This document shows, one piece after another, positions 32,327-41,495 of a DNA stretch of 64,000 nucleotides. Source of the stretch: Salinicoccus carnicancri Crm (GTDB lineage: Bacteria > Bacillota > Bacilli > Staphylococcales > Salinicoccaceae); NCBI RefSeq assembly GCF_000330705.1, contig NZ_ANAM01000003.1, forward strand, positions 164,995 through 228,994, given 5' to 3'. Every line of letters begins with the position of its first letter. Position 1 is the stretch's first letter. Under the pieces are notes generated by a model that worked only from the letters and a program-made list of their open reading frames with translations, made no database searches and was not told the DNA's origin. The translations under genes were made by a program, and so were the position numbers.

Positions 32327-33364
32327 TCAATCTGCGGCTATTTTCTTCTTGCCGCTGGGTTTGCGCTGTCCTTTATAGATTTTGTACAGTGCGTTCTGAA
32401 CCGGCGTCTCGACGTATCTGAATATCAGATATGCTGTAAGGATGGTTGCGCCGATGAGCATCACTGTGAAGATTGGATGGGTAAGGCCCATCTCGTGCAT
32501 TTTGTTGATGATGACATAGCCGATGTTCTGGTGGATCAGATACAGCGGATATGAGATGGTTCCGAAGAACACGAGTACGCGTGAGCTGAGGAACTGCATC
32601 CTGTTGTGGATGACCAGGTAGAATGCCAAAACGAACAATGCTGTGAACAATGCGTTTTCCACACTCAGGAAAATAAGGTCGTAACCGATGCACATCGCGA
32701 TTACTGCGTAGTATTTCAGTTTGTCGCCATGCTGCCAGATGCTGTAGAACATCATGCCGATGATGAACATATGGCTGAAGCTGGCGATTGAGAATTCTCT
32801 GATCAGTGCTGTCGTGTCGTTGTCTGCACCCATATGCACAAGCTGGATGCCGACGGAGAATGCCAGCCATGAACAGACAATCCACATGACGTTCTTCTCC
32901 ACTTTGAAGAAAAGGAGTATTCCCATCAGGATATAGAACGTCAGCTCGACACGGAGTGTCCAGTAGACGCCGTCAACCCTCGGTGCGCCGAGGAAATCCT
33001 GGAACATGGTCAGGTTGATGAGTGCCGGCATGATATCGATCTTCAGCTGCTCTATCGGAGCGAGTGATACAATCGTGAAAGTCAGCACAACGGCGAAGAT
33101 GTATGCCGGATAGAGTCTGAACGACCGTTTGATTGCAAAGTCCGAGACTGATTTCACCTTTAGGATGGACATATAGATTACAAAACCGCTGATGATGAAG
33201 AACAGCTGCACGCCGTATTCCCCGAATACGAAGATGTCGCTGAATCCGCCATTGTCGATTCCGAATCTCTCTTCATAACGCGTCGTATAGTGGAACAGGA
33301 CGACAGCCAGTGCTGCAAGTCCGCGCAACGCATCGATTTCAGTGAACCTTTTTCTTTGAGCCAT
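32327..33364 (-). CDS. membrane acyltransferase 3 family (OafA/YrhL type)
   Basis: 345 aa with about ten hydrophobic segments. The opening FTEIDALRGLAALAVVLFHYTTRYEERFG contains the R-G and the catalytic-type histidine of the family (landmark, residues 6-34). Further marks are YWTLRVELTFYILMG with R and E, and LIHQNIGYVII near 280. Such proteins add acetyl or other acyl groups to cell-surface polysaccharide or lipid. No extracellular SGNH domain is fused. It stands alone with no linked polymer genes, so the acceptor is unknown. RBS GAGGGATCCC is weak. Confidence 0.86.
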   Translation of the reverse strand: MAQRKRFTEIDALRGLAALAVVLFHYTTRYEERFGIDNGGFSDIFVFGEYGVQLFFIISGFVIYMSILKVKSVSDFAIKRSFRLYPAYIFAVVLTFTIVSLAPIEQLKIDIMPALINLTMFQDFLGAPRVDGVYWTLRVELTFYILMGILLFFKVEKNVMWIVCSWLAFSVGIQLVHMGADNDTTALIREFSIASFSHMFIIGMMFYSIWQHGDKLKYYAVIAMCIGYDLIFLSVENALFTALFVLAFYLVIHNRMQFLSSRVLVFFGTISYPLYLIHQNIGYVIINKMHEMGLTHPIFTVMLIGATILTAYLIFRYVETPVQNALYKIYKGQRKPSGKKKIAAD

Positions 33365-33506
33365 TGTGGGATCCCTCGTTAATATTAGTTTCCATATTTT
33401 TCATATACCCGTTTATAAGAATTATAGAGACCAATATAATACATCTTCAGAAGCATAATCAAACAAAAAGAGTAAATCTGTTGGATTTTGTGGTGGTTTT
33501 GTGACA

Positions 33507-33525
33507 GCGGCCGGTCACCGGCCGC
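33507..33525 (-). terminator. candidate terminator of the TetR gene
   Basis: GCGGCCGGT and ACCGGCCGC are perfect 9-bp complements around one base, just after the tetR stop. The loop is too tight as drawn, so the outer pairs would open; there is no U tract. Confidence 0.4.
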
Positions 33526-33534
33526 CGGTTTTCA

Positions 33535-34131
33535 TCAATCTATCAGACCTGCTGCGTAGAACGGGCCGTTGACAGTGAGTGTCTCGAGTATTTCCGCGAG
33601 TTCTTCGCTCGTTTCGCGGCGGCCGTTCCCAAGCCAGTTGCGGATGAGTCCCATGTGGGCTCCGGTGATGTAGGAGAGGAGATGGTCGATGCCGACGCGC
33701 AGCCTGTTCTCATCGATCAGTTTCCTGCTGTGGATGCGGTAGTAGTCGAGCATGTGCGCCCTCACTTTATACTCGAAGCGGCTGCCGCCCTGACTGTTGA
33801 AAAGGGCGATGATCTTATCGGCATTTTCATCTATGTAATTGAATGTTTCAGCGGCGATCCGTCGGGGCATGCCGATGGAGAGCGTCTGATTTCCGGCCTC
33901 GATACTGCGTGAGAGGATTTCGTAGAGTCCTTCGAGCAGCGCACTTTCATATGAGTCGAGCAGGTCGTCCTTGTCCGCGTAATGCATGTAGAATGTGCCC
34001 CGGTTTATGAGTGCCTCCTCTGCGATGTCCTTGATGGTCACGGCTTCGAAGCCTTTGTCCGCAATCAGTTTGGTGAATGCCGCATCGATTGCCCGACGGG
34101 TTTTGATTTTCCTCAAATCCTGCTTTTCCAT
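33535..34131 (-). CDS. TetR/AcrR-family regulator
   Basis: 198 aa. The N-terminal HTH domain runs from RAIDAAFTKLIADKGFEAVT to INRGTFYMHYADKDDLLDSY (about 13-60), typical TetR. The C-terminal helical ligand domain is of the kind found in Firmicute regulators linked to YhgE/Pip membrane proteins. It is divergent from such a gene and presumably represses it. Repeated TAAACGACRT boxes in the intergenic region are probable binding sites. Confidence 0.9.
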   Translation of the reverse strand: MEKQDLRKIKTRRAIDAAFTKLIADKGFEAVTIKDIAEEALINRGTFYMHYADKDDLLDSYESALLEGLYEILSRSIEAGNQTLSIGMPRRIAAETFNYIDENADKIIALFNSQGGSRFEYKVRAHMLDYYRIHSRKLIDENRLRVGIDHLLSYITGAHMGLIRNWLGNGRRETSEELAEILETLTVNGPFYAAGLID

Positions 34132-34155
34132 TATTTTTCCCTACCCTTCCAAAAT

Positions 34156-34249
34156 TAAACGACATTTGAATACTGTGTGTCGGATAAAGGACGCATGGCC
34201 CCTCATTGATCATTGCTTTTTAAACGACATGGAGTAAAATAAACGACGT
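34156..34249. promoter_or_regulatory. three TAAACGACRT boxes between tetR and the YhgE gene
   Basis: TAAACGACAT occurs at 34156-34165 and 34221-34230, and TAAACGACGT at 34240-34249. The last two start 19 bases apart, near two helical turns. All are in the same orientation. They are likely operators for the divergent TetR regulator. Confidence 0.6.
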
Positions 34250-34289
34250 GATGTTGATTAAATAATAACTTTAAAGAAGAGGGTTTGCA

Positions 34290-35942
34290 ATGCTTGATGA
34301 TTTTAAACATATTCTGAAAAAACCGATACTGCTGATTTCGCTGCTTGCGATTGCGACGATCCCGGCAATCTACACTACGATATTTCTCGGTTCGATGTGG
34401 GATCCGTATGACAGCATGGACCAGCTGTCCATAGACGTCGTCAATGAGGACACAGGCGCCGAACTCGAAGGGGAGGAGATTGCACTGGGTGAGGATCTCG
34501 TCCGGGAGCTCGAGGATAATGACGAATTCAACTGGCGGTTCACCAGTGCGGATGAAGCGGCCAGGGATCTCGGGCGCGGTGAAGTGTATGCTGTCGTGAA
34601 GATTCCGGAAAATGCGTCGGAGACGGCCTCGGGACTCCTTGGAAGTGACGCCGGGAATATCGATATAGAAATTCAGACGAATCCGGGATACAATTTCCTC
34701 GGTTCCGTCATGGGGGCGAACGCCGGCAATGCGATAAAGGATGAACTCAGCCTGTCGATTACAAAATTGTATACGGAGACGCTGATCGGAAACCTGGATG
34801 ACATCAGGGCGAACAATGAAGAGCTGCACGATGCCCTCACTGAAATGCAGTCGGGGGTGCAGGAACTTATAGAAGGCAACGGGGAGCTGGTGACCGGCCT
34901 CGAACAGATGGACACCGGCATGAACCAATCGGCGGATGAACTGTCCCGTGGCAATGCACAGGTGACGGATGGGCTTTACGAGATGGATGAAAATCTCCGG
35001 AATGCGCAAAATCAGGCACCGCCGCAGATGGATGGGCAGCTAGCGGCATTTTCCCGGGGAGTCGGTGAACTGATCACCGCCAATGAAGCGGTGCAGGATG
35101 GCATCGACCAGATGGGGCCCGGGGTAACGGATGCGGCAGGGGAGCTTGCCGAAGGCAGTCGTCAGATGAATGACGGACTTACGGAACTTGAGGATGCCCT
35201 CGCTGAAATGACAGCCGAAGTCGAGGATGGTCTCGCGGAATTCGATGGGCTGGAACTCAGCGATGACAACGCCGATTTCATCGCCGATCCAATAGCGGTT
35301 ACTGAAACCGAGGTCACCGAGATTGAAAACTACGGCCAGACGTTTGCGCCGTTCATCGTCGCGGTCAGCCTGTTTTTGGGGTGTATCGCATTCAGTGTGC
35401 TGTACCCCGTCAACCGTTCAAAAACGAATTATCGGAATGCCTGGGTGATGACAGTGAGCAAGACGCTGCTGCTGATTACGCATTCGCTCATTTCCACGGG
35501 CATCCTCTTCGCAGTGCTGAAGTTTGGATTTGACCTTGCCATCGCCGAACCCGGCCAGTTCTATCTGATCACACTGCTGTGGACACTCGCGGCACTGTCT
35601 GTCATCACCGTGCTCGTGTCACTCGCCGGCAATGTCGGGAAATTCATCGCCATCATACTGCTGATTCTGCAGCTGTCCTCAAGCGCAGGCACATTTCCGA
35701 TCCAGACGGCAGGCAGCATGTATCAGTCGCTGCACCCCGTACTGCCGATGAGTTATGCTGTCACGGCAATGCGGGAAGTCATCTTCGATTTCGAGGCGGT
35801 GCTCTCGACACAGTCCACATTCCTATATCTGGCGGTGATCATCACGGTTTCGATACTGCTGTTTGCCGTAATCAACCTGCTGAAATTCAGGTTCCAGAAA
35901 TTTGAGGATATTTCAAGGGAGATGACCCGGGTGGAATACTGA
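34290..35942 (+). CDS. YhgE/Pip-family membrane protein
   Basis: 550 aa. An N-terminal membrane segment (PILLISLLAIATIPAIYTTIF) precedes a large extracellular part with the Pip-type start (SIDVVNEDTGAELEGEE). Coiled-coil-like repeats with GN-x-EL, Q-M-x-x-G and ADEL spacing run about 170-320. Five or six C-terminal segments form an ABC-2-like export domain (350-540). Family members include the lactococcal phage receptor Pip and components of type VII secretion (EsaA-like). The 550-aa length is at the short end of the family. It is regulated by the divergent TetR gene. Confidence 0.83.
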   Translation: MLDDFKHILKKPILLISLLAIATIPAIYTTIFLGSMWDPYDSMDQLSIDVVNEDTGAELEGEEIALGEDLVRELEDNDEFNWRFTSADEAARDLGRGEVYAVVKIPENASETASGLLGSDAGNIDIEIQTNPGYNFLGSVMGANAGNAIKDELSLSITKLYTETLIGNLDDIRANNEELHDALTEMQSGVQELIEGNGELVTGLEQMDTGMNQSADELSRGNAQVTDGLYEMDENLRNAQNQAPPQMDGQLAAFSRGVGELITANEAVQDGIDQMGPGVTDAAGELAEGSRQMNDGLTELEDALAEMTAEVEDGLAEFDGLELSDDNADFIADPIAVTETEVTEIENYGQTFAPFIVAVSLFLGCIAFSVLYPVNRSKTNYRNAWVMTVSKTLLLITHSLISTGILFAVLKFGFDLAIAEPGQFYLITLLWTLAALSVITVLVSLAGNVGKFIAIILLILQLSSSAGTFPIQTAGSMYQSLHPVLPMSYAVTAMREVIFDFEAVLSTQSTFLYLAVIITVSILLFAVINLLKFRFQKFEDISREMTRVEY

Positions 35943-36009
35943 CATTCCATTGTTTAGCTTCCAGTGATTGATGGAATAAAGAACCATATCACTTTATGAG
36001 GAGTGGATG

Positions 36010-36516
36010 ATGATGAAACAACCGGAAGATATTGAAATACGGACACTCAAAATCGGGGATGACGGCTCTATCCCGAACAATCCGGACTACCCGCTGCTCG
36101 TGTATAAAGATGTGGCTGCAGAAGGTGATGCGGAACGGATCCTGCACGAACATAACTGGCTCGGTTCGTGGCGTGGCAAAGTCTATACAGAGCACCATTA
36201 CCACAGCAATACACACGAAGTGCTCGTTGTCGACGCCGGGCAGGCGACGCTTCATCTCGGCGGCGGGGCAGGTGAGAAAGTGACGGTGGAAAAGGGGGAT
36301 GCACTCATCCTGCCTGCTGGTTTCGGCCACAAATATCTTGAAGGGAGTGATGACTTCGCCGTCATCGGAGGATACCCCGGCGGCATGGAGCATGACTTCC
36401 TCTATGGAAGGCCCGAAGAACGGCCGCAGAATCTGGAAAACATCAAAGAAGTGCCGCTTCCGGACCAGGATCCGCTGTTCGGTGCGGATGGTCCCCTATT
36501 TGAATATTGGAAGTGA
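36010..36516 (+). CDS. cupin-fold protein (YjlB-like)
   Basis: About 168 aa. A single cupin barrel carries HHYHSNTHEVLVV (metal-binding histidines and glutamate) near 65-77 and the second motif PAGFGHKYLEG near 105-115; EHDFLYGRPEER lies near the C-terminus. The family is poorly characterised and may bind a metal and a small sugar or keto compound. Starts at 36007, 36010 or 36013 are all ATG behind GAGGAG; the exact one is unsure. It stands alone between the YhgE gene and a terminator. Confidence 0.8.
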   Translation: MMKQPEDIEIRTLKIGDDGSIPNNPDYPLLVYKDVAAEGDAERILHEHNWLGSWRGKVYTEHHYHSNTHEVLVVDAGQATLHLGGGAGEKVTVEKGDALILPAGFGHKYLEGSDDFAVIGGYPGGMEHDFLYGRPEERPQNLENIKEVPLPDQDPLFGADGPLFEYWK

Positions 36517-36520
36517 AATT

Positions 36521-36553
36521 AAAAACAGCAGGTTTCTGACCTGCTGTTTTTTT
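36521..36553. terminator. bidirectional terminator between cupin and IclR genes
   Basis: AAAAACAGCAGGT and ACCTGCTGTTTTTTT form a 13-bp stem with a short loop and T/A runs at both ends. Confidence 0.93.
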
Positions 36554-36560
36554 ATCGGGT

Positions 36561-37271
36561 TCACCCGTCTTCCAGCATCAGTGATATATCGGAAGCCGCT
36601 TCCTTCAGTCTTTTGATATAGTCATCAACCTTATCCCCTTTGATTCTGAATATCGGGCCGGCTATCGACAGGCCGCCGATGATATATTTGCCGCCCCTCA
36701 GTATAGGGGCGGAGATGCCGATCGCGTTTTCATCGACTTCTGATGAAGTGACGGCATGACCGTTGTTTTTTATCTCCTCAAGTTCTTCTCTGAGTGCAGG
36801 TTGTCTGTCGCCGGGTATGTCGGATTCTATCAGGAACTGCCGGTGCCGGGCGGGGAGGTGGGCCAGCAGTATCTTGGATGATGCTCCTTTGAATATATCG
36901 AGCGTCTGGCCTTCCACATAGGAATACTTGAGATTGTATATGCTCTCCAGATGGGCGAGTACTTTGACTTTGGCGCCCCTGACTACTGTCAGATTGACGG
37001 ATTCCCCGGTTTCCTTGTTGATTTCCTGCATGATCGGCATGGCCATCGAAATCAGTTCATCGAATGAATCATTCTTGATTCTTGAGATTTCATCGGCAAG
37101 CCATCCCGGTGCGTAGGTCCCTTTGCCGACTGCTGTGAGCAGTCCCGATTCAGTGAGATTTTTGATCTGTCTGTACAGCGTGCTGCGAGGCACGCCGGAG
37201 ACTTCCAAAATCAGGTCGATATGCAGCGGGCTGCCATATTCATGGAAAAGGTGAAGCAGTTTGAAATTCAT
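36561..37271 (-). CDS. IclR-family regulator
   Basis: 236 aa. An N-terminal winged helix (about 1-65; GSPLHIDLILEVSGVPRSTLYRQIKNL as landmark) is followed by the IclR effector domain (about 75-230; ETGESVNLTVVRGAKVKVLAHLES and GISAPILRGGKYIIGGLSIAGP). It is divergent from a symporter/amidohydrolase operon of the allantoin type, much as AllR is linked to allantoin genes in enterobacteria. A ureide or its breakdown product is therefore a plausible effector. Confidence 0.9.
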   Translation of the reverse strand: MNFKLLHLFHEYGSPLHIDLILEVSGVPRSTLYRQIKNLTESGLLTAVGKGTYAPGWLADEISRIKNDSFDELISMAMPIMQEINKETGESVNLTVVRGAKVKVLAHLESIYNLKYSYVEGQTLDIFKGASSKILLAHLPARHRQFLIESDIPGDRQPALREELEEIKNNGHAVTSSEVDENAIGISAPILRGGKYIIGGLSIAGPIFRIKGDKVDDYIKRLKEAASDISLMLEDG

Positions 37272-37296
37272 GAAAGCGCCTCCTTAAATCCCATTA

Positions 37297-37352
37297 TATT
37301 GGATTTTTAATTTGTCTTAATATTCAACATACTATAGGATTCTTAATATAAT
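37297..37352 (+). promoter_or_regulatory. ureide operon promoter and paired IclR-type boxes
   Basis: TATTGGATTTTTAAT (from 37297) and TATAGGATTCTTAAT (from 37333) are two copies of TATWGGATTYTTAAT, 36 bases apart. The second lies between TTCAAC (37323-37328) and TATAAT (37347-37352), which are 18 bases apart. Binding would cover the promoter. Confidence 0.62.
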
Positions 37353-37375
37353 ATCAATGGGGAAGGGGAAATGGT

Positions 37376-38770
37376 ATGAGTACCAATGTCATTTTGTTTG
37401 TCACTATCGCAGTTGTGCTGTCAGGAATCGTAATATTTTCTTATATTCTGGGACGCAGGAAGCAGGGGATTGAAAACTGGTATGTCGGTGGCCGGTCACT
37501 CCCCCTGGTAGTACAGATTGGAACGCAGTTTGCCACAGTAATGGGGGGCGCAACCATTGTCGGGCTGGTCGGAAATGCCTACACGGACGGCTGGTCGACT
37601 TTGACATACGGTGTATTGACGATGATCGGTTTCCTGCCGTTCCTGCTGATGGCCAGGTGGCTGAGGAACAGCGAATTTGAAACGATGCCAGATATCATCA
37701 GAAAAGTATATGGCAAGAATCCGGCGCTTTCGGTACTGACCATTCTGTGCACGCTCATTGTGCCATTCGGCTGGATGATTACACAGCTTGTCGGCTTCGG
37801 CAAAATATTTGCCACGATCACCGGTGTGGATGCACCGGTCATGGTAACCATATTTGCAGTGATCAGTCTTGCGTTCGTGCTGCCGGCCGGGATGACTTCT
37901 GTGGCATGGACGGACTTCATATTCGGCTGTGCAATGGTCGTCGGGTCTGTCATCGCTTTTTTCATTGCGATGGACCTCGGCGGCGGTTTCCAGACGATCA
38001 TGGAAACCACACCTGGAGAAATCTCGGATTTTCCCGACGGTCTGACGGCTGTGGGGATGGGGACGATAGTATTCTGGATATTCGGCGTCATGCCGGGTAA
38101 CCTGACCAACCAGCAGCTCTATCAGAGAATCTACTCCGCAGACAACGCGCGGAATGCCACGATTTCAGTGGGGGTGACGGCGCTTTTATTTGCGGTGGCG
38201 ACTTTCTGGTCTTCAACAATCGGTCTGACTGTCAGGGCGTTGAATCCAGCACTTGATAATCCGGAAAATGCCACAGGATGGTTCCTGGCACAGACTCCGG
38301 ACTGGTTCCTGGTGATGTTCGCAGTATTCATCGTGGCAACGATCATGTCCACATTGAGCAGTGCGGTCCAATCCGTTGTTGTAACCATGACGAAAGACAT
38401 CTACACGAACTATATCAATCCAGGAATAGATGAGAAGAAACTTGTGTCGGTATCAAGATACGTCTCCGTGGCAGTTTTGGCGGCGGCGGTCACATTGGCC
38501 ATCTTCTATCCGCAGGCTCTCGGCTGGATTGTGGCATCATTCGCCTATTCAGTGTCTGCACTGCTCGTGCCGATCCTGGGCGGATTCCTGCTGAAGGATA
38601 AAAATATACTCGATCATCGTGCGGGCATCGCGAGCATTCTGGCAGGGATTCTCGGCTCGGCAATTTCACATGCTGCGGGGTCGGATCTATATGTGATGTA
38701 CGGGCTGTTCGGATCATTGATCGGACTGGTTGTCATGGTCCTGTTCAACAAATCGGCAAAGGAGAATTGA
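37376..38770 (+). CDS. sodium:solute symporter (SSS family), ureide operon
   Basis: 464 aa with about 13 membrane segments and the family pattern GGRSLPLVVQIGTQFATVMGG (landmark near 38-58), GNLTNQQLYQRIYSADNARNA and STLSSAVQSVVVTMTKDIY. It is the first gene of a three-gene operon whose other products open a cyclic ureide and split the carbamoyl group. It is therefore probably the importer of allantoin, a hydantoin or a related compound, although allantoin carriers are usually NCS1 proteins. The next gene starts two bases after its stop. Confidence 0.88.
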   Translation: MSTNVILFVTIAVVLSGIVIFSYILGRRKQGIENWYVGGRSLPLVVQIGTQFATVMGGATIVGLVGNAYTDGWSTLTYGVLTMIGFLPFLLMARWLRNSEFETMPDIIRKVYGKNPALSVLTILCTLIVPFGWMITQLVGFGKIFATITGVDAPVMVTIFAVISLAFVLPAGMTSVAWTDFIFGCAMVVGSVIAFFIAMDLGGGFQTIMETTPGEISDFPDGLTAVGMGTIVFWIFGVMPGNLTNQQLYQRIYSADNARNATISVGVTALLFAVATFWSSTIGLTVRALNPALDNPENATGWFLAQTPDWFLVMFAVFIVATIMSTLSSAVQSVVVTMTKDIYTNYINPGIDEKKLVSVSRYVSVAVLAAAVTLAIFYPQALGWIVASFAYSVSALLVPILGGFLLKDKNILDHRAGIASILAGILGSAISHAAGSDLYVMYGLFGSLIGLVVMVLFNKSAKEN

Positions 38771-38771
38771 T

Positions 38772-40139
38772 ATGAAATTTGAAAAAGTTGTGAGAGGCAG
38801 AATAGTGACGCCGGCTGGAGAATTCCCGGGGGAAATCGGCATAAGTGATGGAGTGATTGCAGAAATTGCTGAAGGCCGGGACACACTTGAAGCAGATGAA
38901 ATTCATGATTTCGGGAAGGACTTTGTCTTCCCGGGGTTCATAGATACCCATGTCCATTGCTACAGCAATCCGAACGAGGGCATCAGGAGGGCGTCGCAGG
39001 CAGCTGCCAGAGGCGGCATCACCACATTTTTGGATATGCCGTATGATCTGCCTAACCCGGTTTCAAATGGTGATATACTGAAGGAGAAGATAAAGACCAT
39101 CAATGATGAAGCGGTGATGGATATCGCACTTTGGGGGACGGTCCCGAAGGAGGACGGGCCGCAGGTGGTGGCGGAACTTGCGGATCTCGGTGTGGCAGCG
39201 TTCAAACTCTCCACGTTTGAAACGGATCCGTATCGTTTTCCGCGCATATCGGATGCGGATATTCTGGAAACGATGAAACTGACTGCTGAAAAAGGCCAGG
39301 TCATTGCATTCCATGCCGAAAATGATGAACTGCTGACACAGTATATGGATAAGGCACAGGCGGAACAGAATATTGAACCGATCTATCATAACCTGACACG
39401 TCCCCCGGTCACCGAAACGACAGCTGTAATCAAATTGCTGGATATGGCTTCGTGGGCGGATGCCAAACTGCACATCGTCCATGTGAGCCACGCCAGAAGC
39501 ATCGATTATATCAATTGGTTTAAATCCAACGGGACGAATGTCACAGCTGAAACCTGCTATAACTACCTGCTGCTTGATACAGATGATTTGAAGGAACACG
39601 GCCCGAAAGCAAAGATCAATCCGCCTTTGAGAGATCCGCATGAAGTTGCGGCACTGGAGGAGAAGGTGATGGAAGGTGAAATCGACTTCATTACCTCGGA
39701 CCATGCACCTTGGCAAAAGGAGCATAAAACAATCGGGAATGAAGACATATTCAAGGCGAAATCGGGAACCCCTGGACTCGAAATCATGATTCCATTGCTT
39801 TTCGATCACCTTGTGGGCCGGAAATCCATGTCCCTGAACCAGTTTGCAGAGCTGCTGGCCACTGCACCGGCAAGACGCTTTAATCTGGGCCGGAAGGGTT
39901 CGATTGAAAAAGGCAGGGACGCTGATCTTACCATCCTGAAGGATAAGACCCGGTGGATCATCGATGAGGATGACTTCATATCTGTTGCGGACGTCTCCCC
40001 GTATCATGGACATGAAGTGGACAATCGTGTAGAAGCGGCTTTCGTCAGGGGAAAAGTGGTTTATACCCATGAAGACGGTGTGACTGATGAAGTATCCGGC
40101 CGCTTTGTCAGGCCGGATGAAGGGGGTGGTCAAGGATGA
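38772..40139 (+). CDS. cyclic amidohydrolase (allantoinase/hydantoinase group)
   Basis: 455 aa. Metal-site residues are in place: H-x-H in IDTHVHCYSNPNEG (about 58-71), the carbamylated lysine in AAFKLSTFETDP, FHAEND, VHVSHARS, and the aspartate in TSDHAPWQKEH. ETCYNYLLL, PPLRDP and the C-terminal DVSPYHGHEVDNRVEAAFVRGKVVY resemble E. coli AllB as I remember it more than dihydropyrimidinase. It opens a cyclic ureide such as allantoin. Specificity needs testing. ATG 38772 follows AAAGGAG; its stop overlaps the next start as ATGA. Confidence 0.82.
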   Translation: MKFEKVVRGRIVTPAGEFPGEIGISDGVIAEIAEGRDTLEADEIHDFGKDFVFPGFIDTHVHCYSNPNEGIRRASQAAARGGITTFLDMPYDLPNPVSNGDILKEKIKTINDEAVMDIALWGTVPKEDGPQVVAELADLGVAAFKLSTFETDPYRFPRISDADILETMKLTAEKGQVIAFHAENDELLTQYMDKAQAEQNIEPIYHNLTRPPVTETTAVIKLLDMASWADAKLHIVHVSHARSIDYINWFKSNGTNVTAETCYNYLLLDTDDLKEHGPKAKINPPLRDPHEVAALEEKVMEGEIDFITSDHAPWQKEHKTIGNEDIFKAKSGTPGLEIMIPLLFDHLVGRKSMSLNQFAELLATAPARRFNLGRKGSIEKGRDADLTILKDKTRWIIDEDDFISVADVSPYHGHEVDNRVEAAFVRGKVVYTHEDGVTDEVSGRFVRPDEGGGQG

Positions 40140-41326
40140 ATATAAACAGGCAGAGGCTGCTTTCCATGCTTGAAGAGGTAAACAGGATCAGTGCAGAAGG
40201 CGAAGGTGTCACTCGCCTTGCCTATACGGCGGAGGAAGATGCGGCACTCGACTGGTTCGTGGAAACATGTGATGCACATTCGATCGAGACCCGCCGGGAT
40301 GCGATGGGGAATGTATTCGGAACTGTCGGCAATTCATCGGGGGACGGGGGCATCCTGATCGGTTCGCATCTTGATACTGTCAAAGAGGGCGGGAAATATG
40401 ACGGTGCGCTGGGTGTCGTTGCCGGCCTGGAAGTGCTGATGGCACTGAAGGAAAACGGTGAGCGCCTGGACCGCCCGGTAACAGTGGCTGCGTTCAGGGG
40501 GGAAGAGGCCAATATTCTGGGCGGGACGTTCGGCAGCCGTGCGTTTTGTGGATTGGTCGGGTTCGATGATACATTTATGGAGAAATTGGAGCAGACACCG
40601 TTCACAGAACGGGAGATCAGGGAGTCTGCTGGTCATGAAGGTTACAGTGATTACCTGGAACTTCATATAGAACAGGGGAAATCACTTGAGAACAGTGGGA
40701 CGGAAATTGGTATCGTTGACGCGATTGCGGGGATAAGAAGGCTGGATGTGACGGTTTATGGTGAAGCTGCCCATTCCGGGACGATGGCGATGGGCGAGCG
40801 GGATGATGCACTTACCCATGCTGCGGGACTGCTGCTTGAATTCGAGAGGATCGTCAACTCTTTTGGTGCCCCTTACGTGGGTACAGTGGGCACATTCTCA
40901 GTCCATCCGAACCTGGCGAACGTTGTTCCCGGCAGAGTGGATTTTGTACTCGAAGTGAGAGGTCCCGAAATTGACATGATGCGCCGGATTACAGAGCAGT
41001 TTACAGAATATGCTGAAGCAGGTCACAACGTGAAGATAAGTGAGAATGTGGAAAAACCCCCGTCCGCTTTGTCAGACGTGATCATCGAATATGGAAAATC
41101 CGTCTGCCGCGAAGCGGGGGTCAGATATGAAGTCATGATGAGTGGCGCCAACCATGATGCCAATTCACTGTCCAGTGTCATGAATTCAGGGCTCATCTTC
41201 ATCCCGTGTCTGAACGGTGTGAGTCACAATCCGGGTGAATATGCTGCCCCCGAAGATATTGTAAGAGGAGCGGAGGTGCTGCTCGGGACAGTGATGAAGC
41301 TTCAGGGGAATAATTGTGGTCAATAA
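40136..41326 (+). CDS. M20-family N-carbamoyl-amino acid / allantoate amidohydrolase
   Basis: 396 aa. Bimetal ligands lie in IGSHLDTVKEGGKYDGALGV (about 77-96), AFRGEEANILGGTFGSRAFCG, the ELHIEQGKSLENSG glutamine/histidine motif and the C-terminal SHNPGEYA. The lid domain contains GEAAHSGTMAMGERDDAL. Enzymes of this group hydrolyse allantoate or N-carbamoyl-L-amino acids with loss of ammonia and CO2. Its coupling to the cyclic amidohydrolase (4-base overlap) makes a two-step ring-opening and decarbamoylation pathway. Confidence 0.9.
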   Translation: MNINRQRLLSMLEEVNRISAEGEGVTRLAYTAEEDAALDWFVETCDAHSIETRRDAMGNVFGTVGNSSGDGGILIGSHLDTVKEGGKYDGALGVVAGLEVLMALKENGERLDRPVTVAAFRGEEANILGGTFGSRAFCGLVGFDDTFMEKLEQTPFTEREIRESAGHEGYSDYLELHIEQGKSLENSGTEIGIVDAIAGIRRLDVTVYGEAAHSGTMAMGERDDALTHAAGLLLEFERIVNSFGAPYVGTVGTFSVHPNLANVVPGRVDFVLEVRGPEIDMMRRITEQFTEYAEAGHNVKISENVEKPPSALSDVIIEYGKSVCREAGVRYEVMMSGANHDANSLSSVMNSGLIFIPCLNGVSHNPGEYAAPEDIVRGAEVLLGTVMKLQGNNCGQ

Positions 41327-41389
41327 TATGAATCACACTCTTTGCGACATGATGCCACTACAGTTTACAGTGCGATAAGATAATTTTTC

Positions 41390-41424
41390 CTGAGATTCGA
41401 ATATATTCGAATCTCAGTTTTTTC
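41390..41424. terminator. terminator of the ureide operon
   Basis: Positions 41390-41417 are a perfect 28-bp palindrome (arms CTGAGATTCGAATA and TATTCGAATCTCAG), followed by TTTTTT. Confidence 0.88.
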
Positions 41425-41450
41425 ATATTACTGCTGAAATTGATGCCGTG

Positions 41451-41478
41451 TTGGTATATGCTGTGCATATGATAGATT
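41451..41478 (+). promoter_or_regulatory. gntR promoter with internal inverted repeat
   Basis: TTGGTA (41451-41456) and TAGATT (41473-41478) are 16 bases apart. ATATGC-TGT-GCATAT (41456-41470) fills the spacer and is a likely autoregulatory operator. Confidence 0.55.
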
Positions 41479-41495
41479 GAGTGCGGAGGGAAAAT

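Noticed and set aside
33507..33525. GCGGCCGGT palindrome as a strong intrinsic terminator
   Set aside because: The perfect stem leaves a single-base loop and no U tract follows, so it is listed only as a weak candidate.
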